In this document: positions 1 to 8,153 of the stretch, piece after piece
Numbering within the stretch: the stretch's first letter is position 1
Layout of the letters: every line of letters begins with the position of its first letter
Source of the DNA: Candidatus Kuenenia stuttgartensis
Lineage (GTDB): Bacteria; Planctomycetota; Planctomycetia; Planctomycetales; Planctomycetaceae
DNA: 64,000 bases
Direction: 5' to 3'
Assembly (NCBI GenBank): GCA_945861865.1
Contig: CAMAWN010000005.1
Span: forward strand, 1-64,000
The notes under the pieces: model-generated
What the model was told of the DNA's origin: nothing
Databases searched by the model: none
What the model saw: the letters and a program-made list of their open reading frames with translations, nothing else
Program-made: the position numbers and the translations under genes

Positions 1-1317
1 GGTGGTGGTGGTGGTGGGGGCGGCGGCGGTGGTCAACAGGGTCAGCAACAAGGTGGTCTGATTCCGATCCCGCCGTTCGGCTCGCTGCGGTCGAGTCAGC
101 AACAGGGTCAACAGGGTCAACAGGGTCAGCAGGGGGGTCAGCAGGGTCAGCAAGGTGGAGGTGGAGGTGGACAGGCCGGAACATTCTTCACCCCTGGACC
201 GCAACGCGAGTTGACGGATCGGGACAACTACGGCAAGGGTCAGTTCCTCGGCTTGGGAAGCGCGAACTCGTTCACGCAAGACATGGACATCGCGTTTCGG
301 CAAGGCTCGTTCGGCATCGGTGTGCCGGACTTCGGCCGGTTCGATGCCAACGCCGGACTGAATGTCGGCTTCGCGATCCTCAGCGACATCGAGACATTCT
401 TTTTCATCAATGCCGCTCAAGGAGATCGCCGCAACAACATCATGAGCGCTCCGAAGGTGACGCTCTTCAACGGACAAACTGGTTCGGTCTTTGACGGGGC
501 ACAGCGTCCATTCGTGACCTCGTTGATTCCGGTCGTGGGAGCGTTCGCCGTGGGCTACCAGCCGGTCATCACGCAGGTTTTTGAAGGCGTCGGCATGTCC
601 GTGCAGGCCGTGATCTCTGCGGATCGCCGTTACGTTCGGCTGGCAGTGACGCCGTCCTTTTCGACCATCCGCGAAGTGACAGCCTTCACATTCGTGTCCG
701 GCGGCGGCGGCGGCGGGCAACAAGGCCAAGGCGGTGGCCAAGGCGGCGGCCAAGGCGGTGGTGGTCAAGGTGGCGGTGGCGGCGGTGGCGGCGGTGGCCA
801 GCAAGGTTTTGGCGGGATCGGTGGTGGTGCTGGCATGGAATACGGTGGCGTCTACAAACACGGCCTGTTCGGCCAAGCGATGGGAGATCGGACGGATCTG
901 GCGATGGCCGCTCAATCCGGTTTCGGCGGCATCGGCGGCGGCGGCGGCGGCGGCCAAGGTGGTGGCGGCGGTGGCTTCGGTGGCGGCGGTGGTGGTCAAG
1001 GAGGCGGTCAAGGTGGCGGGAATATTCAAGCAGCCGGTGCTGGTGAAATCACTGTGCAACAACCGATCATCGCCCAGACGAACATCTTGACGACGGTCGC
1101 CGTGCCTGATGGTGGCACTGTGCTGCTGGGCGGCGTCAAGCGGTTGAGCGAAAGCCGCAACATGGCCGGCGTGCCGATCCTCAACAAGATTCCGTACCTC
1201 AGCCGATTGTTCAAGAACACCGGCGTCGGTCGCGAAACACAAAGCTTGATGATGATGGTCACTCCCCGCATCGTGATCCTCGAAGAAGAGGAATCGCTGC
1301 TGGGAATACCGAACTAA
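1..1317 (+). CDS. Secretin (GspD/PulD-type) C-terminal part, 5' truncated
   Basis: The reading frame is open at base 1, so the N-terminal part lies outside the window. The visible 438 residues end in the classic secretin C-terminus: a VPDGGTVLLGG segment, then GVPILNKIPYLSRLFKN and a final strand ending VTPRIVIL. Secretins form multimeric outer-membrane pores of type II/IV-pilus systems. Three long Gly/Gln-rich low-complexity blocks (about residues 1-60, 168-200 and 248-275) interrupt the secretin core, much more than in proteobacterial GspD; such blocks are common in planctomycete secretin-like proteins. A strong terminator follows. Family assignment is firm; the substrate is unknown because no other secretion genes are visible. 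Confidence 0.85.
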   Translation, partial: GGGGGGGGGGGQQGQQQGGLIPIPPFGSLRSSQQQGQQGQQGQQGGQQGQQGGGGGGQAGTFFTPGPQRELTDRDNYGKGQFLGLGSANSFTQDMDIAFRQGSFGIGVPDFGRFDANAGLNVGFAILSDIETFFFINAAQGDRRNNIMSAPKVTLFNGQTGSVFDGAQRPFVTSLIPVVGAFAVGYQPVITQVFEGVGMSVQAVISADRRYVRLAVTPSFSTIREVTAFTFVSGGGGGGQQGQGGGQGGGQGGGGQGGGGGGGGGGQQGFGGIGGGAGMEYGGVYKHGLFGQAMGDRTDLAMAAQSGFGGIGGGGGGGQGGGGGGFGGGGGGQGGGQGGGNIQAAGAGEITVQQPIIAQTNILTTVAVPDGGTVLLGGVKRLSESRNMAGVPILNKIPYLSRLFKNTGVGRETQSLMMMVTPRIVILEEEESLLGIPN

Positions 1318-1373
1318 TTCCAAGTCATTCCCACAACCCTGAGGCCAACTGTCTCATTGTCGCTCAGGGTCCG

Positions 1374-1418
1374 GGGCCGTCGCGGATGGCGGGAGTTCGC
1401 GGCGGCCCTTTTTGTTTT
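1374..1418 (+). terminator. Intrinsic terminator of the secretin gene
   Basis: An 11-bp stem (GGGCCGTCGCG with CGCGGCGGCCC, one G-T pair) encloses a 13-nt loop and is followed by TTTTTGTTTT. It lies 57 bases after the secretin stop and before the phosphohexomutase gene. A second weaker hairpin (ACCCTGAG/CTCAGGGT) precedes it at about 1335-1371. Confidence 0.8.
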
Positions 1419-1532
1419 CACAGCACGATCGAGAAACCTCGCGTCGCGCCAGCACAGGCTTGAGACTCCGCATCCGCTCTGAGAGAGTACGCGCCGCCCC
1501 CAAATCGGCGCAACTCTCAGAGACAGTCAACC

Positions 1533-3371
1533 ATGACGAACAATTTGGACGAGTCGGCAGCCCAAGTCGCGGCAGCCGTGCAGAGTGGCAAACTCTCTCA
1601 GGCGGCGGCCGACAACTTGCGGACGTGGCGGATTCAACCGCAGTATGCGGCGTACTTGCCGCGGCTTTCGCAACTGATCGCTGGCGGTGAGTGGTCGGTC
1701 CTGCAAGATTCGTTTTGGGAGCGGATCCCATTCGGCACGGCCGGTCGGCGCGGGCCGATGGCAGAACTCGGCACAGCGACGATGAACGAGCGAACGATTG
1801 CCGAGTCAGCTCACGGTGTCGCCGTCCACGTCAAACAGTCGTTGCCTGCCGAATGGCATCGAGCGGTCATCGGACACGACACGCGAAACCGCTCGCAGGA
1901 GTTCGCTCGCATCACCGCGGGCGTCTTCGCCGCTCACGGCATCAAGACGTTCTTGTTTCCGTCACATCGCTCAACGCCGGAGCTGTCGTTTGCGGTGCGA
2001 CAGTTGAAGTGCGGAACCGGAGTGATGATCACCGCCTCGCACAATCCGCCGGCGGACAACGGATTCAAGGTTTACTCGAGGACCGGCGGGCAAGTGCTGG
2101 ACGACGAAGCGGCGACAATCACTGCCGCCGTCGAGTCAGCCGTGAACATCCCGACGGTCGACTTTCTGACGGCGCTCGGAGACGGCCGCATCGAGTTGGT
2201 CGGCGAGGAAATCGACTCACCGTTCATTCGCGCGGTCATCGACAACTCCCTGTCGGACAAGCGAGACGTCATCGCCCTCTTCAGCCCGTGTCATGGAGTC
2301 GGCGAGACTTCGGTGTATCGAGCTGTTCTCGAAGCCGGTTTCACACAGGTCAAGATTCATCCGTCTCAACGATTGCCGGACGGTAATTTCCCGTTTGCTC
2401 CCGACCGCTTCCCGAACCCCGAACGAAAAGTGGTGCTCGAAGCACTTGCCCCAACGGCCAAGGCGATCAACGCCGATTTGATCCTCGCGTCCGACCCGGA
2501 TGCCGACCGAGTCGGGCTGTCGGCGCGAGCGGCCGACGACAGCTACACGATCATCAACGGCAACCGCACAGGGATTTTGCTGGCGGATTACATCTTGAGG
2601 AAACGTCTCGCCGCAGGATCACTGTCGCCGCGCCATTTTGTGGCAACGACGCTGGTCAGCTCGCCGATGATCGAGCAGATCGCTCGATCTCATGGTGTCC
2701 GCTGCATTCGCGATCTGCTGACGGGCTTCAAATACATCGCCGAAGTCATGGACCGCGAAGGGCCGGATCAGTTCGTATTCGGCTTTGAGGAGTCGATTGG
2801 CTTTCTGGCCGGCACCCACGTTCGCGACAAAGATGCGACCATCGCGTCGCTGCACCTGCTGGAGTTGGCTGCGGAACTCAAAGCATCCGGCAAGACGTTG
2901 CTCGACCGATTGGATGAACTTTTCGTCGAGCACGGCTACTTCTGCGACGGTCAACTTTCGAAAACGTGCACCGGCGAAACGGGAAGGCAGCAAATTCAGA
3001 AAATCAGCGCAACGCTGCGTTCCTCTCCGCCCACGATGGTCGGCCCGACGCGGCTGACTCGCGTCGAGGACTACAAGCAGCATGAAGTCCGATCGTTGCC
3101 CGACAATCGCGTCATCGGCCGAATCGAACAGCCGACCGGCGACGTCTTGATCTTCGACGGCGAGGTTGAACTGCCGGGAGCAACGACCGGAGTCCGCTTT
3201 GCCGCTCGCCCATCGGGGACCGAGCCAAAGATCAAGTTTTACATGTTTGCTCATCCGGCCGACGGCTGCCGCGATCAACTGCCGCTGACCGAATTGAAAA
3301 AGGCTCGCGAAGAGGTTCTCATGTCCTTCCAGAACGCTCTGTCGAAATGGATCGACGCGACAGTCGCGTGA
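1533..3371 (+). CDS. Phosphoglucomutase/phosphomannomutase (alpha-D-phosphohexomutase)
   Basis: This 612-residue cytosolic enzyme interconverts hexose 1- and 6-phosphates through a phosphoserine. The active-site loop TASHNPP places the serine at residue 169, the metal-binding loop DPDADR is at residues 321-326, the sugar-binding GFEES loop is near residue 415, and the C-terminal phosphate loop contains RPSGTEPK. All four signature loops are intact and the length fits the long bacterial PGM/PMM group (about 550-620 residues). It stands alone between two terminator-like hairpins, so it is probably its own transcription unit. Whether glucose, mannose or another sugar is preferred cannot be told from sequence. 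Confidence 0.92.
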   Translation: MTNNLDESAAQVAAAVQSGKLSQAAADNLRTWRIQPQYAAYLPRLSQLIAGGEWSVLQDSFWERIPFGTAGRRGPMAELGTATMNERTIAESAHGVAVHVKQSLPAEWHRAVIGHDTRNRSQEFARITAGVFAAHGIKTFLFPSHRSTPELSFAVRQLKCGTGVMITASHNPPADNGFKVYSRTGGQVLDDEAATITAAVESAVNIPTVDFLTALGDGRIELVGEEIDSPFIRAVIDNSLSDKRDVIALFSPCHGVGETSVYRAVLEAGFTQVKIHPSQRLPDGNFPFAPDRFPNPERKVVLEALAPTAKAINADLILASDPDADRVGLSARAADDSYTIINGNRTGILLADYILRKRLAAGSLSPRHFVATTLVSSPMIEQIARSHGVRCIRDLLTGFKYIAEVMDREGPDQFVFGFEESIGFLAGTHVRDKDATIASLHLLELAAELKASGKTLLDRLDELFVEHGYFCDGQLSKTCTGETGRQQIQKISATLRSSPPTMVGPTRLTRVEDYKQHEVRSLPDNRVIGRIEQPTGDVLIFDGEVELPGATTGVRFAARPSGTEPKIKFYMFAHPADGCRDQLPLTELKKAREEVLMSFQNALSKWIDATVA

Positions 3372-3387
3372 AAATGACGAAGACAAA

Positions 3388-3465
3388 GCTCACGCAGAGG
3401 CGCGCAGGGAAGGGAATGGAGTCTTCCCGAACTCTGCGCCTGCGCGCCTCTGCGTGAGCCTTTTT
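3388..3465 (+). terminator. Large palindrome acting as terminator (repeat-type hairpin)
   Basis: Arms 3388-3408 and 3439-3459 are perfectly complementary over 21 bp (core CACGCAGAGGCGCGCAGG), with a 30-nt loop, followed by CTTTTTG. The CACGCAGAGGCG-type sequence resembles a palindromic repeat seen between genes in many bacterial genomes. It follows the phosphohexomutase stop by 16 bases, so it probably ends that transcript. Confidence 0.7.
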
Positions 3466-3533
3466 GAAGATTCTTCTCCCGCCAGAAAACTCCCGCCTAC
3501 GAATCTCCTTCCTGACTTGGATTGGTTCAGACA

Positions 3534-4748
3534 ATGTCGCAAGAACGTATCGGACTGTGGTTGATTGGAGCTTGGGGCGGCGTCTCGACGACCGTCGCCG
3601 TGGGCCTCGCAGGATTGCAAGCTGGAGTCGCTCCTGAAACGGCGCTGGTCACGACCACGCCGAGGTTCAAACGACTGAACCTGGTGGATTGGTCCCAGTT
3701 CGTCGTCGGAGGCCACGAAATTCGCGAGACAACTTACGCCGCCGAAGCAGAAGTGCTGCGAGATCAATCTCACGTGTTCGACCGAGATTTGCTGAACGCG
3801 GTGGCGTCTCGGCTCGCGGCTTGGGATCAAAACGTCCGGCCCGGCTGCCTGATCAACGTCGGCTCAACCATCGAGAAATTCGCCGGTTCCAAGACGCTCG
3901 CCACGAAGGGCGAGGCGCCGCTGGCCGCCGTCAAGCGGCTGCGCTCCGACATCGAGCAGTTCAAAACCATCAACCAACTTGGCCACGTCGTCGTCTTGTA
4001 CTTGTCCTCCACTGAACCGCCGCTTGCGAGCGATGCCGGTACCTGGGATTGGGAAAAACTGTCGGCAGTCCTGGCCAGCGGTCAGCCCTCGCCGGTTCCG
4101 GCAAGCACGCTGTACGCGATCGCAGCATTTGAAGCAGGTTGCAGCTTCGTCAATTTCACGCCGAGCGTCGGATCGAATCTGCCGGCTCTTGAAGAGCTGG
4201 CTCTCAAACAGAAATGCCTGCACGTCGGCCGCGACGGTAAGACCGGCGAGACGTTGATGAAGGCGGTGCTCGCGCCGATGTTTGCTGCGCGGAATCTGAA
4301 AGTCATGAGCTGGGTCGGCCACAACATCTTCGGCAACATGGACGGCAAGGTGCTCGACGATCCGATCAACAAAGCCAACAAGGTGCGGTCGAAAGATCAT
4401 CTGCTGACCGAAATCCTCGGCTACAAGCCGCAGACGCTCGTCAGCATCGAATACGTCGAGTCGATGGGCGACTGGAAAACGGCCTGGGATCACATCCACT
4501 TCGAGGGCTTCCTCGGTACGAAGATGACTCTGCAATTCACCTGGCAAGGCTGCGACTCGCTGCTGGCTGCTCCGCTGGCGTTGGACTTGGTACGGCTCAC
4601 CGAACGCGAACATCGCCGAGGCAAGTCCGGCGTGATGAATCATCTTGCCGCGTTCTTCAAAAGCCCGATGGGGCTGCACGATCCGGAATTCGCGAAGCAA
4701 TTCATCGCCCTCGAAAAATGGACAGACGAAGTGGCGGCCCAACAATGA
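3534..4748 (+). CDS. Inositol-3-phosphate synthase family protein
   Basis: This 404-residue protein matches the myo-inositol-1-phosphate synthase family, which converts glucose 6-phosphate to inositol 3-phosphate with NAD. Seen in the sequence: an N-terminal nucleotide-binding start GLWLIGAWGGVSTTV, a central FVNFTPSVGSNLPAL segment and the later MSWVGHNIFGNMDGKVL region with the conserved catalytic-core lysine/aspartate surroundings. I prefer ATG 3534 to the in-frame TTG 3522 because homology starts there. Its stop overlaps the start of the UbiA-type gene as ATGA, so the two are translated together. That pairing points to an inositol-lipid or Ebo-type metabolite rather than general inositol supply. 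Confidence 0.85.
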   Translation: MSQERIGLWLIGAWGGVSTTVAVGLAGLQAGVAPETALVTTTPRFKRLNLVDWSQFVVGGHEIRETTYAAEAEVLRDQSHVFDRDLLNAVASRLAAWDQNVRPGCLINVGSTIEKFAGSKTLATKGEAPLAAVKRLRSDIEQFKTINQLGHVVVLYLSSTEPPLASDAGTWDWEKLSAVLASGQPSPVPASTLYAIAAFEAGCSFVNFTPSVGSNLPALEELALKQKCLHVGRDGKTGETLMKAVLAPMFAARNLKVMSWVGHNIFGNMDGKVLDDPINKANKVRSKDHLLTEILGYKPQTLVSIEYVESMGDWKTAWDHIHFEGFLGTKMTLQFTWQGCDSLLAAPLALDLVRLTEREHRRGKSGVMNHLAAFFKSPMGLHDPEFAKQFIALEKWTDEVAAQQ

Positions 4749-5659
4749 GTCCTCGTGTCCTCGCCTATTTGCGTTTGCTCCGCCTTCCAACGCTCTTCAC
4801 GGCGCTCGCGGATATTTTTCTCGGCTTCTTGTTGACGCACTCAACGCTGATCAGTGACGAAGGCCCAAATCCTCTGCCATCGTTTTTGATGCTCTGCGTC
4901 GCATCCGCCGGGCTGTACCTCTCGGGCATGGTCTTCAACGACTACTTCGACCGGCTGATCGACGCTCAAGAACGTCCGGAGCGTCCGATTCCTTCCGGCG
5001 CGATCTCGCCTGTCGCGGCACTTCGCCTGGCAGCCGGATTGATGTTGGTTGGATTGGGGTCTGCTGCCGTCGTCGGACCTCTGAGCTTGGGCATCGCAGT
5101 TGCGGTGTGCGTGTCGATCCTGGCCTATGACGGCGGCCTCAAGAAGACCTGGCTTGGTCCGTTGGCGATGGGGACTTGCCGAAGTGGCAACGTGTTGTTG
5201 GGGGCCAGTGCCGTTGGTTCGCTTTTCGAATTTGTCTCAACCTCTCGTTGGCCGATCGCTGTTTGCCTTGGGGTCTACATTGTCGGTGTGACGATCTTCG
5301 CTCGGCAGGAAGCGACCACCAGCCGCCGAACCGTTCTGGCGGGTGCCGCCGGGGTGATCAATTCCGGAGTCATCGGTTTGGCCATGTTCGTCAATTCGAA
5401 TGGGCTCATGGAACACCGCCGACCTGCATTGGGCATCTTGGCGATGATCTTGTTCACGCTGGATCGTCGATTAGTTGTCGCCATTGCTCAGCCGAGTCCG
5501 CAGCATGTCCAAGTGGCCGTGAAGGTCTTGCTGTTGTCGCTGGTAATGCTCGATGCAACCTTGATCTATGCCTTCAACGGCCGAGTGGAGTTGGCAATGG
5601 CCACCGTGGCGTTGCTGATTCCGGCGGTCGGCCTGAGCAAGCTCATCGCGATGACCTGA
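4745..5659 (+). CDS. UbiA-family prenyltransferase (EboC-like)
   Basis: This 304-residue integral membrane protein has about eight hydrophobic segments and the UbiA first Asp-rich motif NDYFDRLID (N65-D73), followed by QERPERPIPSG, a hallmark of the superfamily. UbiA enzymes transfer a prenyl group to an aromatic or polyol acceptor at the membrane. The second Asp motif is weak (AYDGGLKK), and the short length and preceding inositol-phosphate synthase are typical of the EboC branch. Start ATG 4745 is fixed by the ATGA overlap with the upstream gene. Inference: the pair makes a prenylated or exported inositol-type compound. The substrate is not proven. Confidence 0.82.
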   Translation: MSPRVLAYLRLLRLPTLFTALADIFLGFLLTHSTLISDEGPNPLPSFLMLCVASAGLYLSGMVFNDYFDRLIDAQERPERPIPSGAISPVAALRLAAGLMLVGLGSAAVVGPLSLGIAVAVCVSILAYDGGLKKTWLGPLAMGTCRSGNVLLGASAVGSLFEFVSTSRWPIAVCLGVYIVGVTIFARQEATTSRRTVLAGAAGVINSGVIGLAMFVNSNGLMEHRRPALGILAMILFTLDRRLVVAIAQPSPQHVQVAVKVLLLSLVMLDATLIYAFNGRVELAMATVALLIPAVGLSKLIAMT

Positions 5660-5686
5660 ACGCTCTCGCACTCGTCAGCAGCGAGT

Positions 5687-5965
5687 TCAGCCAACTTTTC
5701 CGACACACCGGAAGCCCATGTCCTGGAATTGAGCCAACTCGATTGGCGAGATCAATTTCACGGTGACGATTTCTTCCCACGGCACAATTGCCGAGCGAGC
5801 TCCCATTGTGTCGGGGCGGTCGCGTTCGAAGAGCACCGCATAGTCAGTGACTTGAAAATTAGAAAAAGTGATCGACTCGTTCAGTGAGGTGACAGCGATT
5901 CCCAGCTTTGGAATGGAATCGGGCCAGCGCTGAAACAACCCCTACCAGCAAATGCTTTTTTCCAT
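5687..5965 (-). pseudogene. Small conserved-looking protein gene interrupted by an in-frame amber codon
   Basis: Reading on the minus strand from ATG 5965 gives MEKSICW, then TAG (5942-5944), then GLFQRWPDSIPKLG and a well-formed sequence to the stop at 5687. The segment after the stop (83 residues from TTG 5938) has a biased, protein-like composition: an early W-x-x-IPKLG turn, an FERDRPDTMGAR motif and a PWEEIVTVK strand, as in a small planctomycete family I recognise only by pattern. The simplest reading is a CAG-to-TAG change at codon 8. It may alternatively restart at TTG 5938 and still be functional. No function is known. It lies downstream of the tRNA-Glu terminator. Confidence 0.45.
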
Positions 5966-6033
5966 GTTTGCTTTGGAGAACGGTCCCGGCATCCGTCGTT
6001 AAAGCCTTCTGGCGATCGTCACTGGGACTCCAA

Positions 6034-6068
6034 GAAAAAACCCGAGCAACCAGTGGCTGCTCGGGTTT
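6034..6068 (-). terminator. Intrinsic terminator downstream of tRNA-Glu
   Basis: On the minus strand an 11-bp stem (6038-6048 paired with 6058-6068) with a 9-nt loop is followed by TTTTTTCTT. It lies just 3' of the tRNA gene. Confidence 0.85.
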
Positions 6069-6079
6069 CCAATTGTGAC

Positions 6080-6154
6080 TGACCCCGAGGGGATTCGAAC
6101 CCCTGTTATCGGATCGAAAATCCGGTGTCCTAGGCCTAACTAGACGACGGGGCC
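6080..6154 (-). tRNA. tRNA-Glu (anticodon UUC)
   Basis: A 75-nt cloverleaf is readable on the minus strand. The acceptor stem is GGCCCCG with CGGGGTC, the T-arm carries GGTTCGAATCC, and the anticodon loop TTTTCGA places UUC at positions 34-36. The first anticodon-stem pair (27-43) is a C-A mismatch. The 3' CCA is not encoded. A strong terminator follows, and csrA lies 61 bases upstream on the same strand. Confidence 0.95.
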
Positions 6155-6215
6155 GTAAAGCGGGGGCACACTTTATAGCCTGAATGATGACTGTCAAGCC
6201 GCCCTCATCAATACG

Positions 6216-6434
6216 CTACGACACTGATGATTCGCCGCCAGCCTCATCAGATTCCGCTGCACCGACGGCTTGCGCGCGTTGAATCGCGGCCATGACCTCA
6301 CTGCGATGAATCGGCACATCGCGCGGTGCTTGAATTCCCAAACGCACTTTGTCGCCTCGGACGTCAATCACGGTCACAACGATATGGTCGTTGATAACCA
6401 CGCTCTCATTGCGTTTGCGGGACAGGACTAACAT
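6216..6434 (-). CDS. csrA: Carbon storage regulator CsrA
   Basis: A 72-residue RNA-binding homodimer subunit that controls translation and stability of mRNAs by binding GGA motifs near ribosome sites. The N-terminal MLVLSRKRNESVVI and central VRLGIQAPRDVPIHR are diagnostic, including the conserved Arg in the VPIHR end of the core. ATG 6434 is chosen because the CsrA fold begins there and GGAGAG sits ten bases upstream; longer in-frame extensions are not coding-like. The acidic tail after residue 58 is longer than in E. coli CsrA. It lies upstream of tRNA-Glu on the same strand. Confidence 0.95.
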   Translation of the reverse strand: MLVLSRKRNESVVINDHIVVTVIDVRGDKVRLGIQAPRDVPIHRSEVMAAIQRAQAVGAAESDEAGGESSVS

Positions 6435-6894
6435 TGCGGGTGACTCTCCAAGTCTCAGTCTTCCAACTTTGCATTTGCGGTGTCCCTTCGGACCAGTCGC
6501 CAAGGAAGTACGAAAATAAATTCGTCCGCCATCGAAAATGGTTCCACGGATATTAGGGAAGTTGATCGCACGGTCAAGCCGCTTCGCTCTCTTGTTCACT
6601 TGACATTCACAGTGCAACTACTTCTTAGGCGGATCGTTTCCCCTAGTTTTCCCGGTCAAACAGAAACGAGGACCGACTAGCAAGTTGCCGATTTTGTCCA
6701 TTTTTTATGTGAGTCAGGCTTCATTGGACTTGAGTTTTCGAGGAACACATGGCCCGCAAAGGCCCGAATTCGGCTGTGACAAGCCTCGCTGAGGTTTGGA
6801 CTTCTCGGTAACTTACCCGCAGCGGCCGAAGATCCGAATTCTTCAAAAACTCCGTTCTGGAGTCCGTGCCGAGTCAGGCACAGGAGACCGAGCA
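6435..6894. other. Divergent intergenic region csrA / response regulator
   Basis: About 460 bases without a supportable gene. It must carry the promoters of csrA (leftward) and the response regulator (rightward). I saw no convincing operator, riboswitch or small RNA; short open frames here have no ribosome site or coding character. Confidence 0.5.
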
Positions 6895-7452
6895 ATGCTG
6901 TTCAGCCATGTCGAAAGCGTATCGACTGGAGCGTTGGCTCATCATATTTTGTTGGTTGAGGACGATTCCGCAGCGGCTGATTCGCTGAAGGCGTTGCTTG
7001 AACAGCACGGCTATCGGGTGCAAGTGGCGAAGGACGGCGGACAAGCGCACTCGGCATTTCGGATGCGGCGCCCGGACTTTGTCATCACGGATTTGATCCT
7101 GCCCGGAGAAAATGGATTTGAGTTGATCGACCGCATGAAACGCTCGGACGAAACGGTTCCGGTGTTGGTGTTGTCGGCAATCTCGTTGGAAGATTCACGC
7201 GTGTTGTCCGAACGACTGGGAGCCGACGGATATTTGACGAAGCCTGTCGCGCCGGACAATCTGCTCGCCGAGATCAAAGAGATTGCTCAGCGTGTTTGGG
7301 AGCGAACACATCTCGGGGTCCAAAGAGAAGAGAAACGCATTCGCTTTAATTGCCGCTGCGGAAAGAAATTCAAAGTGAGTCCCGTGCATCGCGGCCGGAC
7401 ACTAACATGCCCCGATTGTGGTGAACCGCTGATTGTTCCGCGGCACGAGTAG
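6895..7452 (+). CDS. Response regulator with C-terminal zinc ribbon
   Basis: A 185-residue cytosolic protein. Residues 17-130 form a receiver domain: acidic pair VEDD near 21-24, phospho-acceptor Asp66 in FVITDLILPGENGF, a conserved Ser in LVLSAIS and Lys in YLTKP. The C-terminal 45 residues carry CRCGKKFKV and LTCPDCG, a four-cysteine zinc ribbon, in place of a DNA-binding or enzymatic output. ATG 6895 is preceded by AGGAG at eight bases. An FHA protein follows 92 bases later. The partner kinase is not in view. The zinc ribbon could bind protein or RNA; its job is unknown. Confidence 0.85.
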   Translation: MLFSHVESVSTGALAHHILLVEDDSAAADSLKALLEQHGYRVQVAKDGGQAHSAFRMRRPDFVITDLILPGENGFELIDRMKRSDETVPVLVLSAISLEDSRVLSERLGADGYLTKPVAPDNLLAEIKEIAQRVWERTHLGVQREEKRIRFNCRCGKKFKVSPVHRGRTLTCPDCGEPLIVPRHE

Positions 7453-7544
7453 GCCGATGGGCGACGGAAGGGACAGCGTCGCAGTTCTTGGTTCTTTCCG
7501 TCCGAAGTTCGTGGATTCGAGCAACGGCATGAGCACAGTTTTCG

Positions 7545-8135
7545 ATGGCAGCGATCCTCATCATTCTCTCCGGAAAGCATCAAGGGAAGCGGATGACGCT
7601 TCCCGAAGGAGAGGCCGTCATCGGCAGGGATGAGTCGTGCCAGATTCGGCTGGCGACCAACGAAATCAGCCGTCAACACTGTCGTTTGGTGTGCGAGGGA
7701 GATCACGTTGTCGTTCATGATCTCGGCAGCCGCAACGGCACCTTGATCAACAACGTCGCAATTCACAGCCAAGCGGAACTGCAACCGGGAGACATCTTGA
7801 GAGTCGGCCCGGTGACGTTCCAACTTGCCGGAAAGAAGACTGCGGCGACTGCTCCCTCCAAGAAATCTGCCTCCGACGACAGCATCATGGACTGGCTGGC
7901 GGATGAAGAGGGCGAGAGCGAATCTGGAGACACAACCATTGTCCGGCGCGATCCCGCACCGGCACGCTCTGCCCCGCCCACGCCAATCCCAGAAGAACCT
8001 CCCACGTCGCTACCGTCGCCGAAGAAGTTCAAAACGGTCGGCGAAGAGGGCGAAAACATCATTCAGCGGCATCACGAACTGGTTCAAGCAGGCAAGTTGC
8101 CGAAACGGATTCCGGCCTTGAAGACGGACAAATAA
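7545..8135 (+). CDS. FHA domain protein
   Basis: A 196-residue protein. Residues 1-95 form a forkhead-associated domain, which binds phosphothreonine peptides: the GRDESCQIRL, ISRQHCRL and HDLGSRNGTLIN blocks hold the conserved Gly-Arg, Ser-x-x-His and Asn-Gly. The rest is a Pro/Ser/Glu-rich tail ending in a short basic helix (residues about 165-196). It lies between a response regulator and rsmD, all on one strand, and suits a reader of Ser/Thr kinase signalling, which is abundant in planctomycetes. No specific partner can be named. Confidence 0.88.
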   Translation: MAAILIILSGKHQGKRMTLPEGEAVIGRDESCQIRLATNEISRQHCRLVCEGDHVVVHDLGSRNGTLINNVAIHSQAELQPGDILRVGPVTFQLAGKKTAATAPSKKSASDDSIMDWLADEEGESESGDTTIVRRDPAPARSAPPTPIPEEPPTSLPSPKKFKTVGEEGENIIQRHHELVQAGKLPKRIPALKTDK

Positions 8136-8153
8136 GGCGGAAGGCCACAGCGC

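Noticed and set aside
6677-6895. Open frame overlapping the response regulator start
   Set aside because: Opposite strand with no ribosome site or homology; shadow of the promoter region.
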